From NCBI GenBank assembly GCA_051294375.1, contig CM119265.1, positions 16,622,005-16,686,004 of the forward strand: 64,000 nt of DNA. Reading direction: 5' to 3'. The position numbers and the translations under genes are program-made. This document shows positions 30,301 through 46,814 of the stretch, piece by piece. Numbering within the stretch: position 1 is the first letter of the stretch; the number at the start of each line of letters is the position of its first letter. Under the pieces are notes generated by a model that searched no databases, had not been told where the DNA came from, and was given only the letters and a program-made list of their open reading frames with translations. Source of the DNA: Paraspadella gotoi (taxonomy: Eukaryota; Chaetognatha).

Positions 30301-30811
30301 AATCGAGCAGCGTTTCTGGAACGACTCCGACGGGCACATCGCCAGTTTCCCCCGGCAACGTCTCCACCGAATCTTTAAGGAGATCTTCGGTAGATGGCGC
30401 CTCGTCACAGCCCCGCTCCGATGAATTCTGCTGTTCGGAAACCACCAAAGCAGAGGAATTGAATGTATGGCTTGGGGTCGAGGTAGCAATCTTTTCCACT
30501 CGCTTAAGGCGCTGGTTGTCGTAAATCAAGTAACATATCGCGACCCCAAGGGCCAACGGAACGGCCTGGCGTTGCCACTTTCCCCGAATTACTTCCTCTT
30601 CAGGAGTTTCCGAGGTGTTAAGATGGCGTCTGAGGTAGAGAAAGAAGTTCTTGCGTCGCAAAGGCGTCGAAGGCAAAGGACCAACTGAGCGAGTAACCGA
30701 ACGAAAAGCGGCTGACATTGTTAGAGATCTTCCACGAGGCAATTGGTTATTGAGGGTATAAATAGAGGATCGCGATAAAGGCGATGTACAAAACTTACTC
30801 AAAACCCCCAT
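13354..30811 (-). CDS. YME1L-type i-AAA protease with intact M41 site but degenerate ATPase
   Basis: 872 aa. Exons: 30298-30811, 29683-30069, 23188-23387, 22054-22211, 15087-15351, 14881-15014, 14502-14641, 14185-14321, 13964-14110 and 13354-13890; all phases agree. A mitochondrial presequence (basic, [13 protein letters not shown]-like) is followed by one membrane segment ([15 protein letters not shown]), as in i-AAA proteases, and an acidic linker. The AAA domain aligns with YME1L ([50 protein letters not shown]). However, Walker A reads GPRSCGKKT, Walker B reads [13 protein letters not shown] is AARK and RPGRFD is NSGFME. The M41 domain keeps HEAGH and the third-ligand Asp (GDLKQAT) and the [13 protein letters not shown] tail. 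A 179-codon last exon adds an unusual C-terminal extension. Family members degrade inner-membrane proteins on the intermembrane-space side; ATP hydrolysis is predicted lost here. Confidence 0.85.
15449..17492. mobile_element. Inverted-repeat element rich in AACCGTTA motifs
   Basis: Lies in the large YME1L-like intron. The ends GTTCCGATAACCGTTAA (about 15460) and TTAACGGTTATCGGAAC (about 17466) are inverted. About nine AACCGTTA/TAACGGTT motifs cluster near 15465-15545 and 16560-16640, like subterminal transposase sites. The centre (16160-16490) is a purine-rich tract without a gene. Confidence 0.5.
16871..16998. mobile_element. Short inverted-repeat MITE
   Basis: AAAATGTAATAGAGAGACAT at the left is mirrored by ATGTCTCTCTATTACATTTT at the right, enclosing about 85 bp. 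It is nested in the larger inverted-repeat segment. Confidence 0.7.
18182..18250. repeat. (CT)n microsatellite and CT-rich tract
   Basis: A pure CT run of about 35-40 bases preceded by a CTCTT-rich stretch. The flanking 18440-18660 block is richer in G+C and may be the 5' region of the zinc-finger gene; no frame in it is convincing. Confidence 0.9.
18762..21879 (+). CDS. C2H2 zinc-finger protein nested in intron of the YME1L-like gene
   Basis: Only named-type gene on the plus strand. The large last exon (20778-21879, acceptor TTTTTTTTCAGAG) starts inside a finger ([16 protein letters not shown]). It continues with a complete C2H2 finger ([10 protein letters not shown]...LRHVKAKH) and less regular CxxC/H modules (CQVCHIVM..., [22 protein letters not shown]). 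A long serine/proline/glutamine-rich tail of about 200 residues follows, typical of a transcription factor. A candidate first exon at 18762-18844 ([20 protein letters not shown], perfect GTAAGT donor) joins in frame as YNALRFGT. That join leaves the first finger without its CxxC half, so an intervening exon may be missing or the finger may be decayed. The intron carries two transposon-like palindromes. DNA-binding nuclear role inferred from the fingers; target unknown. Confidence 0.75.
19147..20083. mobile_element. Palindromic element in zinc-finger gene intron
   Basis: ACATGGTGACAATTTAACAA...CGCCGGTAGAAAT is mirrored by ATTTCTACCGGCACTTGTAA...TCACCATGT, with arms of about 400 bp (also CATTTGCAAGCCAG against CTGGTTTGCAAATG). 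Shares inner blocks with 6132-6988. Non-coding. Confidence 0.75.
20347..20536. mobile_element. Short palindromic MITE
   Basis: AACGGACATGTTTCGG is mirrored by CCGAAACGTGTCC, and TTGTTTTCAGACAA by TTGTCTGAAAACAA. Total length about 190 bp, just upstream of the zinc-finger exon. Confidence 0.7.
23455..23940. repeat. Dispersed AT-rich repeat, copy 2
   Basis: The first about 300 bp match 7130-7440. The remainder adds an inverted half (GTTTTTTACATTTTTGACC, TATCAACTTTTTGCAAGG), making this copy partly palindromic. Confidence 0.6.
24224..24759 (+). mobile_element. TRIM-type miniature LTR retrotransposon with ATCT target duplication
   Basis: Two direct repeats, 24228-24446 (219 bp) and 24543-24755 (213 bp), are almost identical apart from the length of a CT run. 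Each starts TGTGGCAG and ends CTGCCACA. The 96-bp internal part begins 2 nt after the first repeat with TGGTAAGCC (primer-binding-site-like) and ends in the purine tract GGTGAGGGGA. ATCT flanks both sides. There is no gag-pol coding capacity. The short frames seen here are only the repeats read through. Confidence 0.8.
25133..25795. mobile_element. Palindromic element
   Basis: AAGGCTTCATATTATAAAAT is mirrored by ATTTTATAATATGAAGCCTT. The inner arms contain GAGGTACCCC against GGGGTACCAC and TCGAGGCGAATTT against AAATTCGCCTCGA. No coding content. Confidence 0.75.
25825..26140. other. GC-richer segment ending in telomere-like TTAGGG motifs
   Basis: Neither strand carries a convincing gene over 25825-26060. 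At 26098-26135 there are about four loose TTAGGG units (GGGTTAGGGTTA, then TTTAGGG). Confidence 0.4.
26240..27250. repeat. Long/short alternating tandem repeat array
   Basis: Units share GAAATGGATTTTTTGATCTG, ATATGCAGATTAGCATAA and TTTTTTCAATCAAAAA. Longer units of about 125 bp alternate with about 75-bp truncated ones, giving a period of about 203-210 bp in the middle. The array decays towards 27250. The following 27250-28090 is plain AT-rich intron. Confidence 0.75.
28134..28977 (+). CDS. Unrecognised four-exon gene nested in the YME1L-like intron
   Basis: Exons 28134-28272, 28427-28567, 28628-28733 and 28794-28977. Each junction has GT...AG (GTAAGT, GTGAAT, GTAAAT donors; TTATTAG, TTTTCAG, TTCATTAG acceptors) and the reading frame stays open through all three joins, giving 189 aa. 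An acceptor-like TTTTAG lies at 28100, about 34 nt before the ATG. The product is cysteine-containing and basic, with [11 protein letters not shown] in the middle and [11 protein letters not shown] at the end, the latter resembling the start of an EGF-like module. The final TAG overlaps a possible donor (TAGTAAGA), so the gene may continue or may once have continued downstream, where SINE sequence begins. I do not recognise the family and see no signal peptide. Strand is opposite to the host gene. Confidence 0.5.
29031..29150. mobile_element. End fragment of the GTCGGATCTGC family of TIR elements
   Basis: Begins GTCGGATCTGCTTATCA and continues TATAATTCACTTT and GGTCCGCC, matching the end of the complete copy at 35078-35533 in reverse orientation. 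Confidence 0.6.
29230..29440 (-). mobile_element. tRNA-derived SINE
   Basis: Read on the minus strand, TGGCTGAGCAGG (29404-29415) matches a Pol III A box and GGTTCAATTCC (29371-29381) a B box. A body follows whose GGGTCCGCACTCC and ATCACAGGCAATCC parts also occur at 11425-11530. It is not a functional tRNA, because the A-B spacing is short and no cloverleaf is seen. Confidence 0.6.
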
Positions 30812-31193
30812 TATGTCGAATCGAGTTTCAATCTTGAATTTTTTTCAATTTTTATGTTTTAGTTTCAACACAAACATACATTTTTTCCTTCCTAAAATTG
30901 TAAACGTTGACGAAAAAGTAGAAAAGCGAATATGTGAACGGTTTTTTTATAAAACAAAAACTTAACATAACTGATAACTCAACATAAACCGAAAAGAAAC
31001 CGCGACATGGCCACGAAGAACTGTAAAATATGACGCTTATAAAAATATAAAAACAACAGACTCCGAATAAAAAAAGACGTTAATAATACATAATATCGCG
31101 GAATGCACGATAGTTTTCTGTGAGATAAATTTCTTCATCTTCGTAAAATTTAAACATTAGGCAAACAATAGAAATATTTTGATCAAAACTGTT

Positions 31194-38221
<7,028 letters not shown>

Positions 38222-38243
38222 CTTAGTTTTACAGCTTGATAAA

Positions 38244-38256
38244 CTTAAAAACAAAA
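38244..38256 (-). promoter_or_regulatory. 3' splice acceptor before MCM6 ATG (trans-splice candidate)
   Basis: TTTTTTTTGTTTTTAAG ends at 38244 on the minus strand, 22 nt before the ATG, inside the 171-bp gap to NSMCE4. Confidence 0.45.
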
Positions 38257-38392
38257 AAAACCTGTAAAGAGCAACAATGATCAACGATAAAAGTATCACT
38301 AGTTACAGCAAAAACTACTCGATCTTTAAATAGGACTGAGTCAATGAAAGTATATGAAAAAAATACTGAAAAAAATTCCAGGACGAAAGAAT

Positions 38393-40189
38393 TCACGCAC
38401 GTGAAGTGGAGGGTTCATCTCCCCGAGTTGAACCTTTCTCCTTGGCGCCGCGCATTTCCTTGGGGCGTTGAATGGTGGCATGTTCAATCTTGTAGACATC
38501 GATAATTTCACGCCACTGCGGGTAAGTTAAGCCGACGGCCACTTGACTAAAAAGTCTCGTATTTCCCATGACGGGGTTGCCGTCTTTGTCCACTTGTCGC
38601 TCGCAGGGTTCTATAACCGGAAGCTTGTCGTCGTCTAGGAAAACCTTCGCCATTCCTTTAAACGTCATTTTAAAGTAAACAATGATTTATTTCAGACTAG
38701 GTACGTTCTAAATACTAGTATATTTACTAAGGCGTAGTAAAATTTCCAAATTTAACTTTAATTAAAATTCTAAAAGTGAGGAACGAACAACATTATACTA
38801 ATGAACATTTATGTATAAAAAAAATTTATCATAAATTTTACAATTTACGCAGTAGGCCATATTTATACTAGTACTAATCGAATAAATGTTAAAATTTCAA
38901 AACAGTTTTTTTAAAGATTTTTTTGCAGATTTGGATTCGTCATAAAAAGTTGATAAAAAGAAATATAACTCTTTTTGAAAAATTCCTTCATTAAGTGGGT
39001 CAAAAATTAGAAAAAGTTATATTTGAAGCTGAAAATTAACTTTTTATATATTAAATATAGTTGTTTTAATTTTTAACCCACTTAATGAAAGAATTTTTAA
39101 AAATGATTTATATTTTCTTTTATCAACTTTTGACGAGGAATTCAAATTTGCAATCAAAATTAAAAAAAGCCTATTTTGTAATTTTTAGATTTTATAAGGA
39201 TAGTACTATATATAATTATAGCCTACTGCGAAAATTAAAAAACAAAATAATTTTTTTTTACAAATTAATGTTCACTGATGGTATGTTGTTCCTAATTGAC
39301 TTTTAGAATTTCCGTACGTAACTTTCAATACGCTCTAATATTTACCTTCTCTGACTAAAAACGAAAGGTAGAAAATGTTTTCGACCGTCTTTCCGAAAGA
39401 ATTGGGGTCACAAATGAATTCGAAATAATCGATGGGCTCTTCGTTGTAATTTCTGTAATATTTCTTGAGTTGCGAGTGGACGAACTCAGTCATTTTGGCT
39501 GTCGTCTCCTCGTTCGTCGTCTCTACCCGATCCATTTCCTTCACTTGAGTTTTGTTGTTAAGAAATTCGTCTTTGTCAACCTTGTTACGCTGCTTGACGA
39601 CCTTTTCCTTTCCCACATAGGCAGATCGTTCGAAAGTTCCCAGCATGCAAGTGTAAGAGGGAGCTGAGCGGAAGTATTTGCTCACCCTCTGACCCAATGT
39701 TTTCCACTTTGTCGAGGGAATTCCCTCCCCGCGCTTGGAGCCAACAAAAACAGAGAGACGTTGGGCAAAGTCAGTCGAGTGGAATGTAAACATATCTGTC
39801 TTGAGGGCCTGAGCCTTTTGCTTTCCCAGCATAGCGATGTGCGCGATGGTACTAGAATCCATGGCCGCCTCACGCGTCTGGGTCACCGAATTGTATAGTT
39901 TATCGACTTGTAAGAGCTTTTCGGTGATATTAAAATTTCCGTGGTCGACGTATTCTTTAGCATTGACGTGAAGATCCTCGAGGACGTCTCGGTATTGGTT
40001 ACGGACTTGGCGTCGAAACGTTTTGGAATCTGCCGGATCAGAGCCCCCGCCCTTTCCATTGCCACGAGTGACATCGAGATTTAACGTTTCTTCGGTTATA
40101 TGGTTCTTGTTTTTACACACTGAAGGCTTAAATTTTTTTCTAGAACGACGGGGACTTTCTTCGTCAGAGTTTTCTGAATTTTGGCTCAT
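38393..40189 (-). CDS. NSMCE4A: NSE4 (non-SMC element 4), kleisin of the SMC5/6 complex
   Basis: 368 aa in two exons (39346-40189 and 38393-38655), joined as FLVREG-MAKVFLDDDKLPVIEP, which matches the family. The N-terminal kleisin part contains RNQYRDVLEDL and a coiled region. The conserved C-terminal domain has IDYFEFICDPNSFGKTVENI and LTYPQWREIIDVYKIEHATI. NSE4 bridges the SMC5 and SMC6 heads and is needed for DNA repair and chromosome maintenance. One gene copy is seen, so the A/B paralogue question of vertebrates does not apply. The single intron is almost entirely a palindromic transposon. RRP9 lies 169 bp upstream and MCM6 171 bp downstream. An acceptor TTTCAG ends at 40216, 26 nt before the ATG. 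Confidence 0.92.
38728..39312. mobile_element. Palindromic element in NSMCE4 intron
   Basis: Same family as 37185-37812, in opposite orientation. Starts TAAGGCGTAGTAAAATTTCC. It accounts for about 585 of the 690 intron bases. Confidence 0.75.
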
Positions 40190-40215
40190 TGTTTTTTTTG
40201 CAATTGAAAATTATT

Positions 40216-40230
40216 CTGAAAGTACAAAAA
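40216..40230 (-). promoter_or_regulatory. 3' splice acceptor before NSMCE4 ATG (trans-splice candidate)
   Basis: TTTTTTGTACTTTCAG ends at 40216 on the minus strand, 26 nt upstream of the ATG. Confidence 0.5.
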
Positions 40231-40358
40231 ACTTAACAACGGTCTTGACACGACAGACTATTCACTACCAACGATCTATAACAGGACAATTACATAGTCG
40301 AATTTCATTCTCGAGTATCTTAAATATCAATCCTCTCCAAGCGACACATTAAACATCA

Positions 40359-41991
40359 TTACTCCTCATCCCCTGGTGTTTCTTCCATCTCTACGTCGTC
40401 GTTTTTCTCGTTTCCCGATAGTCCGACTCCGTTAATTGTCATTCCAAGGTGTTCTTTAGCCAAAGTCTTAACATTCACTCCCTCCACCTCGTCCCCTCTT
40501 CTTCTTAAAGTCACGATGAGGACGACATTCCTGGCTTCCTTGACCCGCCACCATCTGCCGAGTCGGTGCTCCTGGCCGAGACCAGCCACCAAAATTCCTC
40601 CATCAACGGAAAATTTCAATGAGTTGACAAATCCCTCGGCCGCAATCGTAAATTTCAGTTTGGTAAGGTGTTTGAAGCCTTCGGCGCATTTCCAAAGTCG
40701 AATGTGGCCGTCGCTTGAGCCGGACGCGACAAGATTGGAACAAGGCATTGCTACATCATATAAAAACATAGTAATCGATTAATAATGAAAAGTAACCTTA
40801 ATAATGATAAAAAAATGAAAAATAATAATAATTACCGGCAACGGCTGATATCCAGTGCGTCTGCGTTCCCGGTGGTTCCATGCCGTCAGGGGTCCAAATC
40901 GATCGCAGTTTCTTGCCAGAGTGTGCTCGAGCAAATTGCGTCAACGGCTTCTTCTTGCCGAGAGTCCAAAGAGCAAGGCTTCCCTCGTCGCTTCCCGTGA
41001 CCCATGTCTCCTCGTTGACGAAAGCCGCGCAGTCGAGAGAACCGGTCGTGCCTGTGAAGACGAGCTGGGACTCTTCCACGATTTTCCAAACGCGACAAGA
41101 CCCGTCCGTGCCTCCGACCGTCAACGCGCGTTCCTTGAACAAGCTGTCGATGGCCATGATGCGATTCTGGTGGCCGAAGAGAGTTTCCACGTACGACATC
41201 TGATCACAGTTCCAGACTTTGACGCAGCGATCGGCAGCGCAGGAGAAGAGCTGGCCGGATGCGCGGCGTCGAAATGCGAGGCCGTGAACCGGTCCTCGAT
41301 GACCCTTGAAGACGTGGAGAAGGGAGAGATCGACGGGGTTCCAAACCATGATGGTTTTAGCGGCGTCACCGCTAGCCAAAAAACGGTCGTCGTCGGACAC
41401 CGCCAAGGAGAGTACGATCGCCCCGTGACAATCAGGGGCACCTTTTTTTCCTTGCAGCTTTCCGAGTCTACAGCCCGAAGCGACAGACCACTTCACGATT
41501 GAAAAATCTTTACCGGCGCTGAAGACCCACTCAGCTTTGGAGGAGATGACCACGCATGTCACGCTCCTTCGATGACCCTTTCCATTTTTGTTCAGTATCT
41601 TTTGGTCCTCGGGTCCGGGTTCGATGACGTCGTCGGCGACCGCCTTGACCCGCCGGCCCTTCTCGTCGTCGAGGTCTCGCTTCAAACGATGAGAGATGGC
41701 GTCGTGAACTAGAGCCTTGTCTTCTGCGGCGTCCTCCTCGTGCCGCTTCAAGTCTTCCAACATGAGCTTTGCCAGGCGGACCTTCTTCTCTTGTGCGGTT
41801 TCAGGGTCTCCTTCGTCAACGTCTCCGACGTCCTCAGCTCGAATTTCTTCATCGCCGGAAGGCAATTCCTCGTCGCTCTCGATTTCAATGTCTGCATCTC
41901 GTTTTTTGTCTCCGTTTTTAGTTTTGAAGTCACGTTTGGGCGAGTGAGCCCGTTTACGTTTGTTGTGCCCGGGGCGAATGAAAAAAGACAT
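40359..41991 (-). CDS. RRP9: RRP9 / U3-55K, WD-repeat protein of the U3 snoRNP
   Basis: 515 aa in two exons (40836-41991 and 40359-40750). The N-terminus is highly charged and basic (FIRPGHNKRKRAHSPKRD), then acidic, with KVRLAKLMLEDLKRHEEDAA as in RRP9. WD40 repeats follow: SKAEWVFSAGKDFSIVKW, DDRFLASGDAAKTIMVWNP, RASGQLFSCAADRCVKVWN, KERALTVGGTDGSCRVWK, NEETWVTGSDEGSLALW and NLVASGSSDGHIRLWK. RRP9 binds the U3 snoRNA B/C motif for early 18S rRNA processing in the nucleolus. The short C-terminal tail is acidic. The long plus-strand frames across this gene are antisense shadows. Acceptor TTTTCTTACAG ends 11 nt upstream of the ATG. Confidence 0.93.
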
Positions 41992-42001
41992 ATTTGACCT
42001 G

Positions 42002-42020
42002 CTGTAAGAAAAGAGAAAAA
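42002..42020 (-). promoter_or_regulatory. Strong 3' splice acceptor before RRP9 ATG (trans-splice candidate)
   Basis: TTTTTCTCTTTTCTTACAG ends at 42002, leaving only a 10-nt leader before the ATG. Confidence 0.6.
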
Positions 42021-42261
42021 GCTCGAAAAGGTTTATACTTGTGAATGCGTTGAGTCAACGCAGACAAAACATAGCAAAAATCTAAACTACATAAATAGTT
42101 ATAAAAAGGAACAAATGGCGTTTTCTTGCTATTATGAATCGACTTTTCAACTTCAATTAAGTAAATCGGTGTAGATTTGAATTAAACCAAACTTGTAACA
42201 CATATTAAAGCAAAGAAAAAAAAAATAAAGGAACTCTTTTACTTTTGTCACCGCGGAAGTC

Positions 42262-43994
42262 CTACTCATTCCAAGCGCCTACGTGCTCTTCGCGCCTTTC
42301 CACTGGCAAATCGAATACGGCGACGGCCTTCTCGACGCTTTTGCGCATTCTAGGAGTTTGCTCTAGACCCCAAGGCTGGTCGTTTGGAGTTTTGAGAATC
42401 CAGACTTCGCGCATTGGATACCATCCGTGAGTGCCGTCCTCAAAAAAAGAAACGTGGAGATACCCGCTAACGGAATAGATCGTTTTGTCGAGATTTTCCG
42501 CGAAGGTATCTTCGGCACTGACGAGACCAGGATCGAACTTCTTCTTGTCAACGATTACGACGTCGCCGAGGTTAATTTTCTCGGTACCTCGGTTGGGCCT
42601 GTACTCGATATCTAGTGGAAGTCGTTCCTCGATCAAAACGATTTTCCAGAACCTTTCCTCCATTGTAAGCATAAACATCTCCTCGGCGATGTCGATCGCC
42701 GCCTCCCAATCCCTGCGCCGCCGATTTCTCGGAACTCTATCTTCGGCGCTCTCGCGATCTTTCCATTCCACGACGGAGGCTTCATCGATATTGGCGAAGG
42801 AGGTACGAGTTCGACCCGAGACCCCCTCCCAAAATTTTACTCGAAATAGTTTACAACGACGGAAACTGGATGTTGCAGACATTAAAAAAATTAATAATTT
42901 ATTTTCTTTTAAATCATGAATAATCAAGACTGCTCTTACCTTTCTTTGCACTTAGGTAACGAAAAAAATGGCCAAAGTTTCTTATATTTATATATATTTA
43001 TAAATTCTTTAATAAATTTCACCCATATGTTTAAGAGTAAAGTTAATAGTCATAGGATATTAATGGATTTATTAATAAAAATTAATTAATAGTGAACACA
43101 TTTTTTTTTCAAACGAACTAAGGCCATTTCAATCATTACCATTTCATCCTCAGGAATACTGACGACAAGACCGGGCCAAAACGGATAATTCAAATATTTC
43201 GCCAATACGACTGTGCCGATATCAATGTCACAGGAGGAAAATTTTGCTTTTTTCTTGACTGACGAAGCCAAATCACTAGCAGGTCTAATGCCAATCTTTT
43301 TCGTTATCCCCAGCCCTTCTGGATAACTATTCGACAAAGAATGCGAAATGGGTGCGTTCGTCGGCGACTGAGGGTTCGTGTCTTGATCTAAGCAGCTTTT
43401 CGGCTTCGTCGAATTCTTCGAACTGGAATGACTATTGAGAGCGACAAAAAGAGCTTTGGACCGAAACACGTTATTACTCAGATCCGGATAGGAAGGAGAA
43501 AGTGGAGTCGACGGCGCCGGATCCAGCTTAGCATCTCGCGAGGATTTCGCTCGGGGATCGGCTGACTTCGCCGCCACAGACTTCAACGACGCCAGAAATC
43601 TTGGAGTCGGCTCGGCGCGGCCGGTTGTGGAGCGCGCTTTTTTTGCAAGGAGAAGGGACGGTGCCTCAGAAGCTCCTGCTACCCCGGGCGGCTTTACCGT
43701 GCCGGTGAAATAAGCAAACTTAGATGGGCTCTGCTCCTTACGCTGCTTTGCTGCTTCGCTGAGAACGTAACTCTGCGCCTCGCAAATGGCATTTTTAAGA
43801 AATCGAATGCTCTCGTTATGTTTTTCCTCTATGGCGTTGTTTGCCACTTCAACGTTCGCCGATTCGACTTCTTCCATGAGACGAAGGAAGTTGTGGAGAC
43901 TCTGGTAATCTTTCTTAAACTTTTCCTTGAGGCGTTTTGCGCGAGCCATCGCCGCATCTTGGTCTGGGAAGGTCGAACTGACCCCGTTTTCCAT
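42262..43994 (-). CDS. PWWP-domain protein, probably one gene in at least two exons
   Basis: Two collinear open regions. The first (43994 down to about 43130) encodes an N-terminal helical/coiled part, a serine/lysine/proline-rich linker, and then the first half of a PWWP domain (IGTVVLAKYLNYPFWPGLVV) that runs out at a stop at 43086. The second (about 42890 down to 42262) begins with what looks like the second half of that domain (LFRVKFWEGVSGRTRTSFAN). It then shows a second PWWP/Tudor-like module (INLGDVVIVDKKKF ... YLHVSFFEDGTHGWYPMREV). Joining them by an intron between about 42,880 and 43,165 gives one protein. Candidate donors are GTATTC near 43165 or GTAATG near 43146; the acceptor is unresolved. 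PWWP modules read methylated histone H3, so a chromatin role is likely. I cannot match it to a named orthologue. Confidence 0.6.
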
Positions 43995-44094
43995 GTCCTA
44001 GTTTTGTCTGTGCACCACCAAAAGAAGGCCTGTTTATTTTGGTTTGCCGAACAAAGATATGAGCAAGACAGATTTCCAAGTCAGCAAACGTCAC

Positions 44095-46589
44095 CACGGT
44101 TCTTTTTATAGGAGGAAAAAGAAAATGGAAATATACCATCTCTGGAATGATAAAAACCTGAAAGGTTGCTGTCTGGACAAGAGCTTAGGCTAAGTCGAAA
44201 AATTTGTCCAAACTCAGTTTTTTTTTAAATTGCAGTTGAAGTTGGTAAGTTAATTTTTGAAAAAATTTGATAACTTTTGTACTAATTTTGCAAAATATAG
44301 ACTCAATTCAAACATCTATATGTCAAACGATATCAGTAAACCGAGAGCTTTAATTTAAGACCACTCCCAACTTTCTCCGACTTTTGGTTAAAAAGTTATT
44401 AATCAAAATATATTATTTTTCTTTAAAAAAGTAATGAAATGATGAGTATTATTGAGAATATAATAAGACTTTAATCTAAAAAATTGAGGATACCAACGAG
44501 TTCTATAGACAGTCTTCTTTCAATTAATTCATAAATAAAATTTTTCTTCAAGCTTAAATATAGGTACATCATCCCCCAAAAATTTAAAAAAATATAAATT
44601 AAATTTGTAAATAATTTACCATAATGATTTTATATAATTTTACTTAATATATATGGACTAGAAACTATAGGATGTGACCTTCATTTTGAGCCTATTGTCA
44701 ACTCTTTACGATAAATATTTATTGAGATACTACCAAAGAAAGCCCCAAAAATCTTTAAAAAACGTAATTTTTAATTTATTTAAGTCATATCTCGGTGAAT
44801 ATATAACTTATTTTAAGTCAAATGATTTTATTCAGCAGATTAAAGTGTAAGGCACATATTAAATACCATTAGTTGTATTATTTTATCATAATTTAATCAG
44901 GACACTTAATTTTCAGACAATTTTTACCAAATTTACATATACTTTTGGTTTTTACAGCAACAAAGTACTAAAACAGGTAAATAAAAATTGATGATAAAAT
45001 CTGTAAGCCAAAAGACCTTAGAATGTATAATATAGGTTTAAAAATTTTTCTCATAAAGATTTAATGATATAATGACAATAAAAAAATAAAAAAAATTTTA
45101 TATATAAATTAAAGATTGAAGAAAAATAATGATATTACAGTTAGTTTTTTATGATTATTGTAGTGCTTGTAGTAGTAGTCGTGGTAGTAGGGGTCTCAGT
45201 GGTTGAGGTTTCTTTGTGTTTGGTGTGGGAATAATTTTTTTTGGTCATTATAATTGTTGTGGTCAATATTGTTATCATGGTTGTTATTATAATTATAATA
45301 TATTTTAAATAGATATCATATAGTAGTCATAGTAGGTGGTTGTAGCTATTATATCTGTAATAGAACTGAGAATTATGGTATGAATGTTGTGATTGTTTAG
45401 AGTGTAGGAAATATGTTTTTATAATATAAAATTTTTTTTAAATTTACCTACTCTTTTAAGTAAATAAAACTTTTAATAATTAGTGGTTTAAGAATATGGC
45501 TATCTTTTTATAATATAGAATCATGATAAATAAGAAAAAACTAACTGTAATATCATTATTTTTCTTCAATCTTTAATTTATATATATAATTTTTTTTATT
45601 TTTTATTGTCATTATATCATTAAATCTTTATGAGAAAAATTTTAAACCTATATAATACCTTCTAAGGTCTTTTGGCTTACAGATTTTATCATCAATTTTT
45701 ATTTACCTGTTTTAGTACTTTGTTGCTGTAAAAATCAAAGAATATGTAAATTTGTTTAAAATTGGCTGAAAATTAAGTGTCCTGATTAAATTATGATAAA
45801 ATAATACAACTAATGGTATTTAATATGTGCCTTACACTTTAATCTGCTGAATAAAATCATTTGACTTAAAATAAGTTATATATGCACTGAGATATGACTT
45901 AAATAAATTAAAAATTATATTTTTTAAAGATTTTTAGGGCTTTTTTTGGTAGTACCTCAATAAATATTTATCGTAAAGAGTTGGCAATAGGCTCAAAATG
46001 AAGGTCACATCCTATAGTTTCTAGTCCATATATATTAAGTAAAATTATATAAAATCATTATAGTAAATTATTTACAAATTAATTTATATTTTTTTAAATT
46101 TTTTGGGGGATAATGTACCTATATTTAAGCTTGAAGAAAAATTTTATTTATGAATTAATTGAAAGAAGACTGTCTATAGAACTTGTTGGTATCCTCAATT
46201 TTTTAGATTAAAGTCTTATTATATTCTCAATAATACTCATCATTTCATTACTTTTTTAAAGAAAAAATAATATATTTTGATTAATAACTTTTTAACCAAA
46301 AGTCGGAGAAAGTTGGGAGTGGTCTTAAATTAAAGCTCTCGGTTTACTGATATCGTTTGACATATAGATGTTTGAATTGAGTCTATATTTTGCAAAATTA
46401 GTACAAAAGTTATCAAATTTTTTCAAAAATTAACTTACCAACTTCAACTGCAATTTAAAAAAAAAACTGAGTTTGGACAAATTTTTCGACTTCGCCTAAG
46501 CTCTTGTCCAGACAGCAACCTTTCAGGTTTTTATCATTCCAGAGATGGTATATTTCCATTTTCTTTTTCCTCCTATAAAAAGAACCGTG
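44095..46589. mobile_element. 2.5 kb fold-back element with about 1.05 kb arms and TCAC duplication
   Basis: Left arm about 44095-45145 and right arm about 45535-46589 are near-perfect inverted copies. They begin CACGGTTCTTTTTATAGGAG and end CTCCTATAAAAAGAACCGTG. TCAC flanks both ends (44091-44094, 46590-46593). The about 390-bp loop is GT-rich on the plus strand with no gene. High arm identity points to recent insertion or ongoing arm conversion. It lies 5' of the PWWP gene. Confidence 0.85.
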
Positions 46590-46814
46590 TCACATATTTT
46601 ATTTCTTGACTTTTATATGACACCTTTTATGATTGTAATTCAGTTAAAATTGTGTCGGGCCAATATATATATTTATAAATATAATTATCCCTCCGTTAAT
46701 AATCACATAATTGCAAAAATATGATAACTTTCTACCAAATATAAACCTAATTGGGCAATGGGCATTCCTAGAGATTAATACGCTCCAGAGGTTTATGGGA
46801 AAATGAAGAGCAAG

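Noticed and set aside
40855-41502. 215-aa plus-strand frame
   Set aside because: Exactly antisense to the RRP9 exon. Its length follows from the GC-rich coding strand and it has no domain of its own.
42485-42919. 144-aa plus-strand frame
   Set aside because: Antisense shadow of the PWWP gene; low-complexity serine-rich translation.
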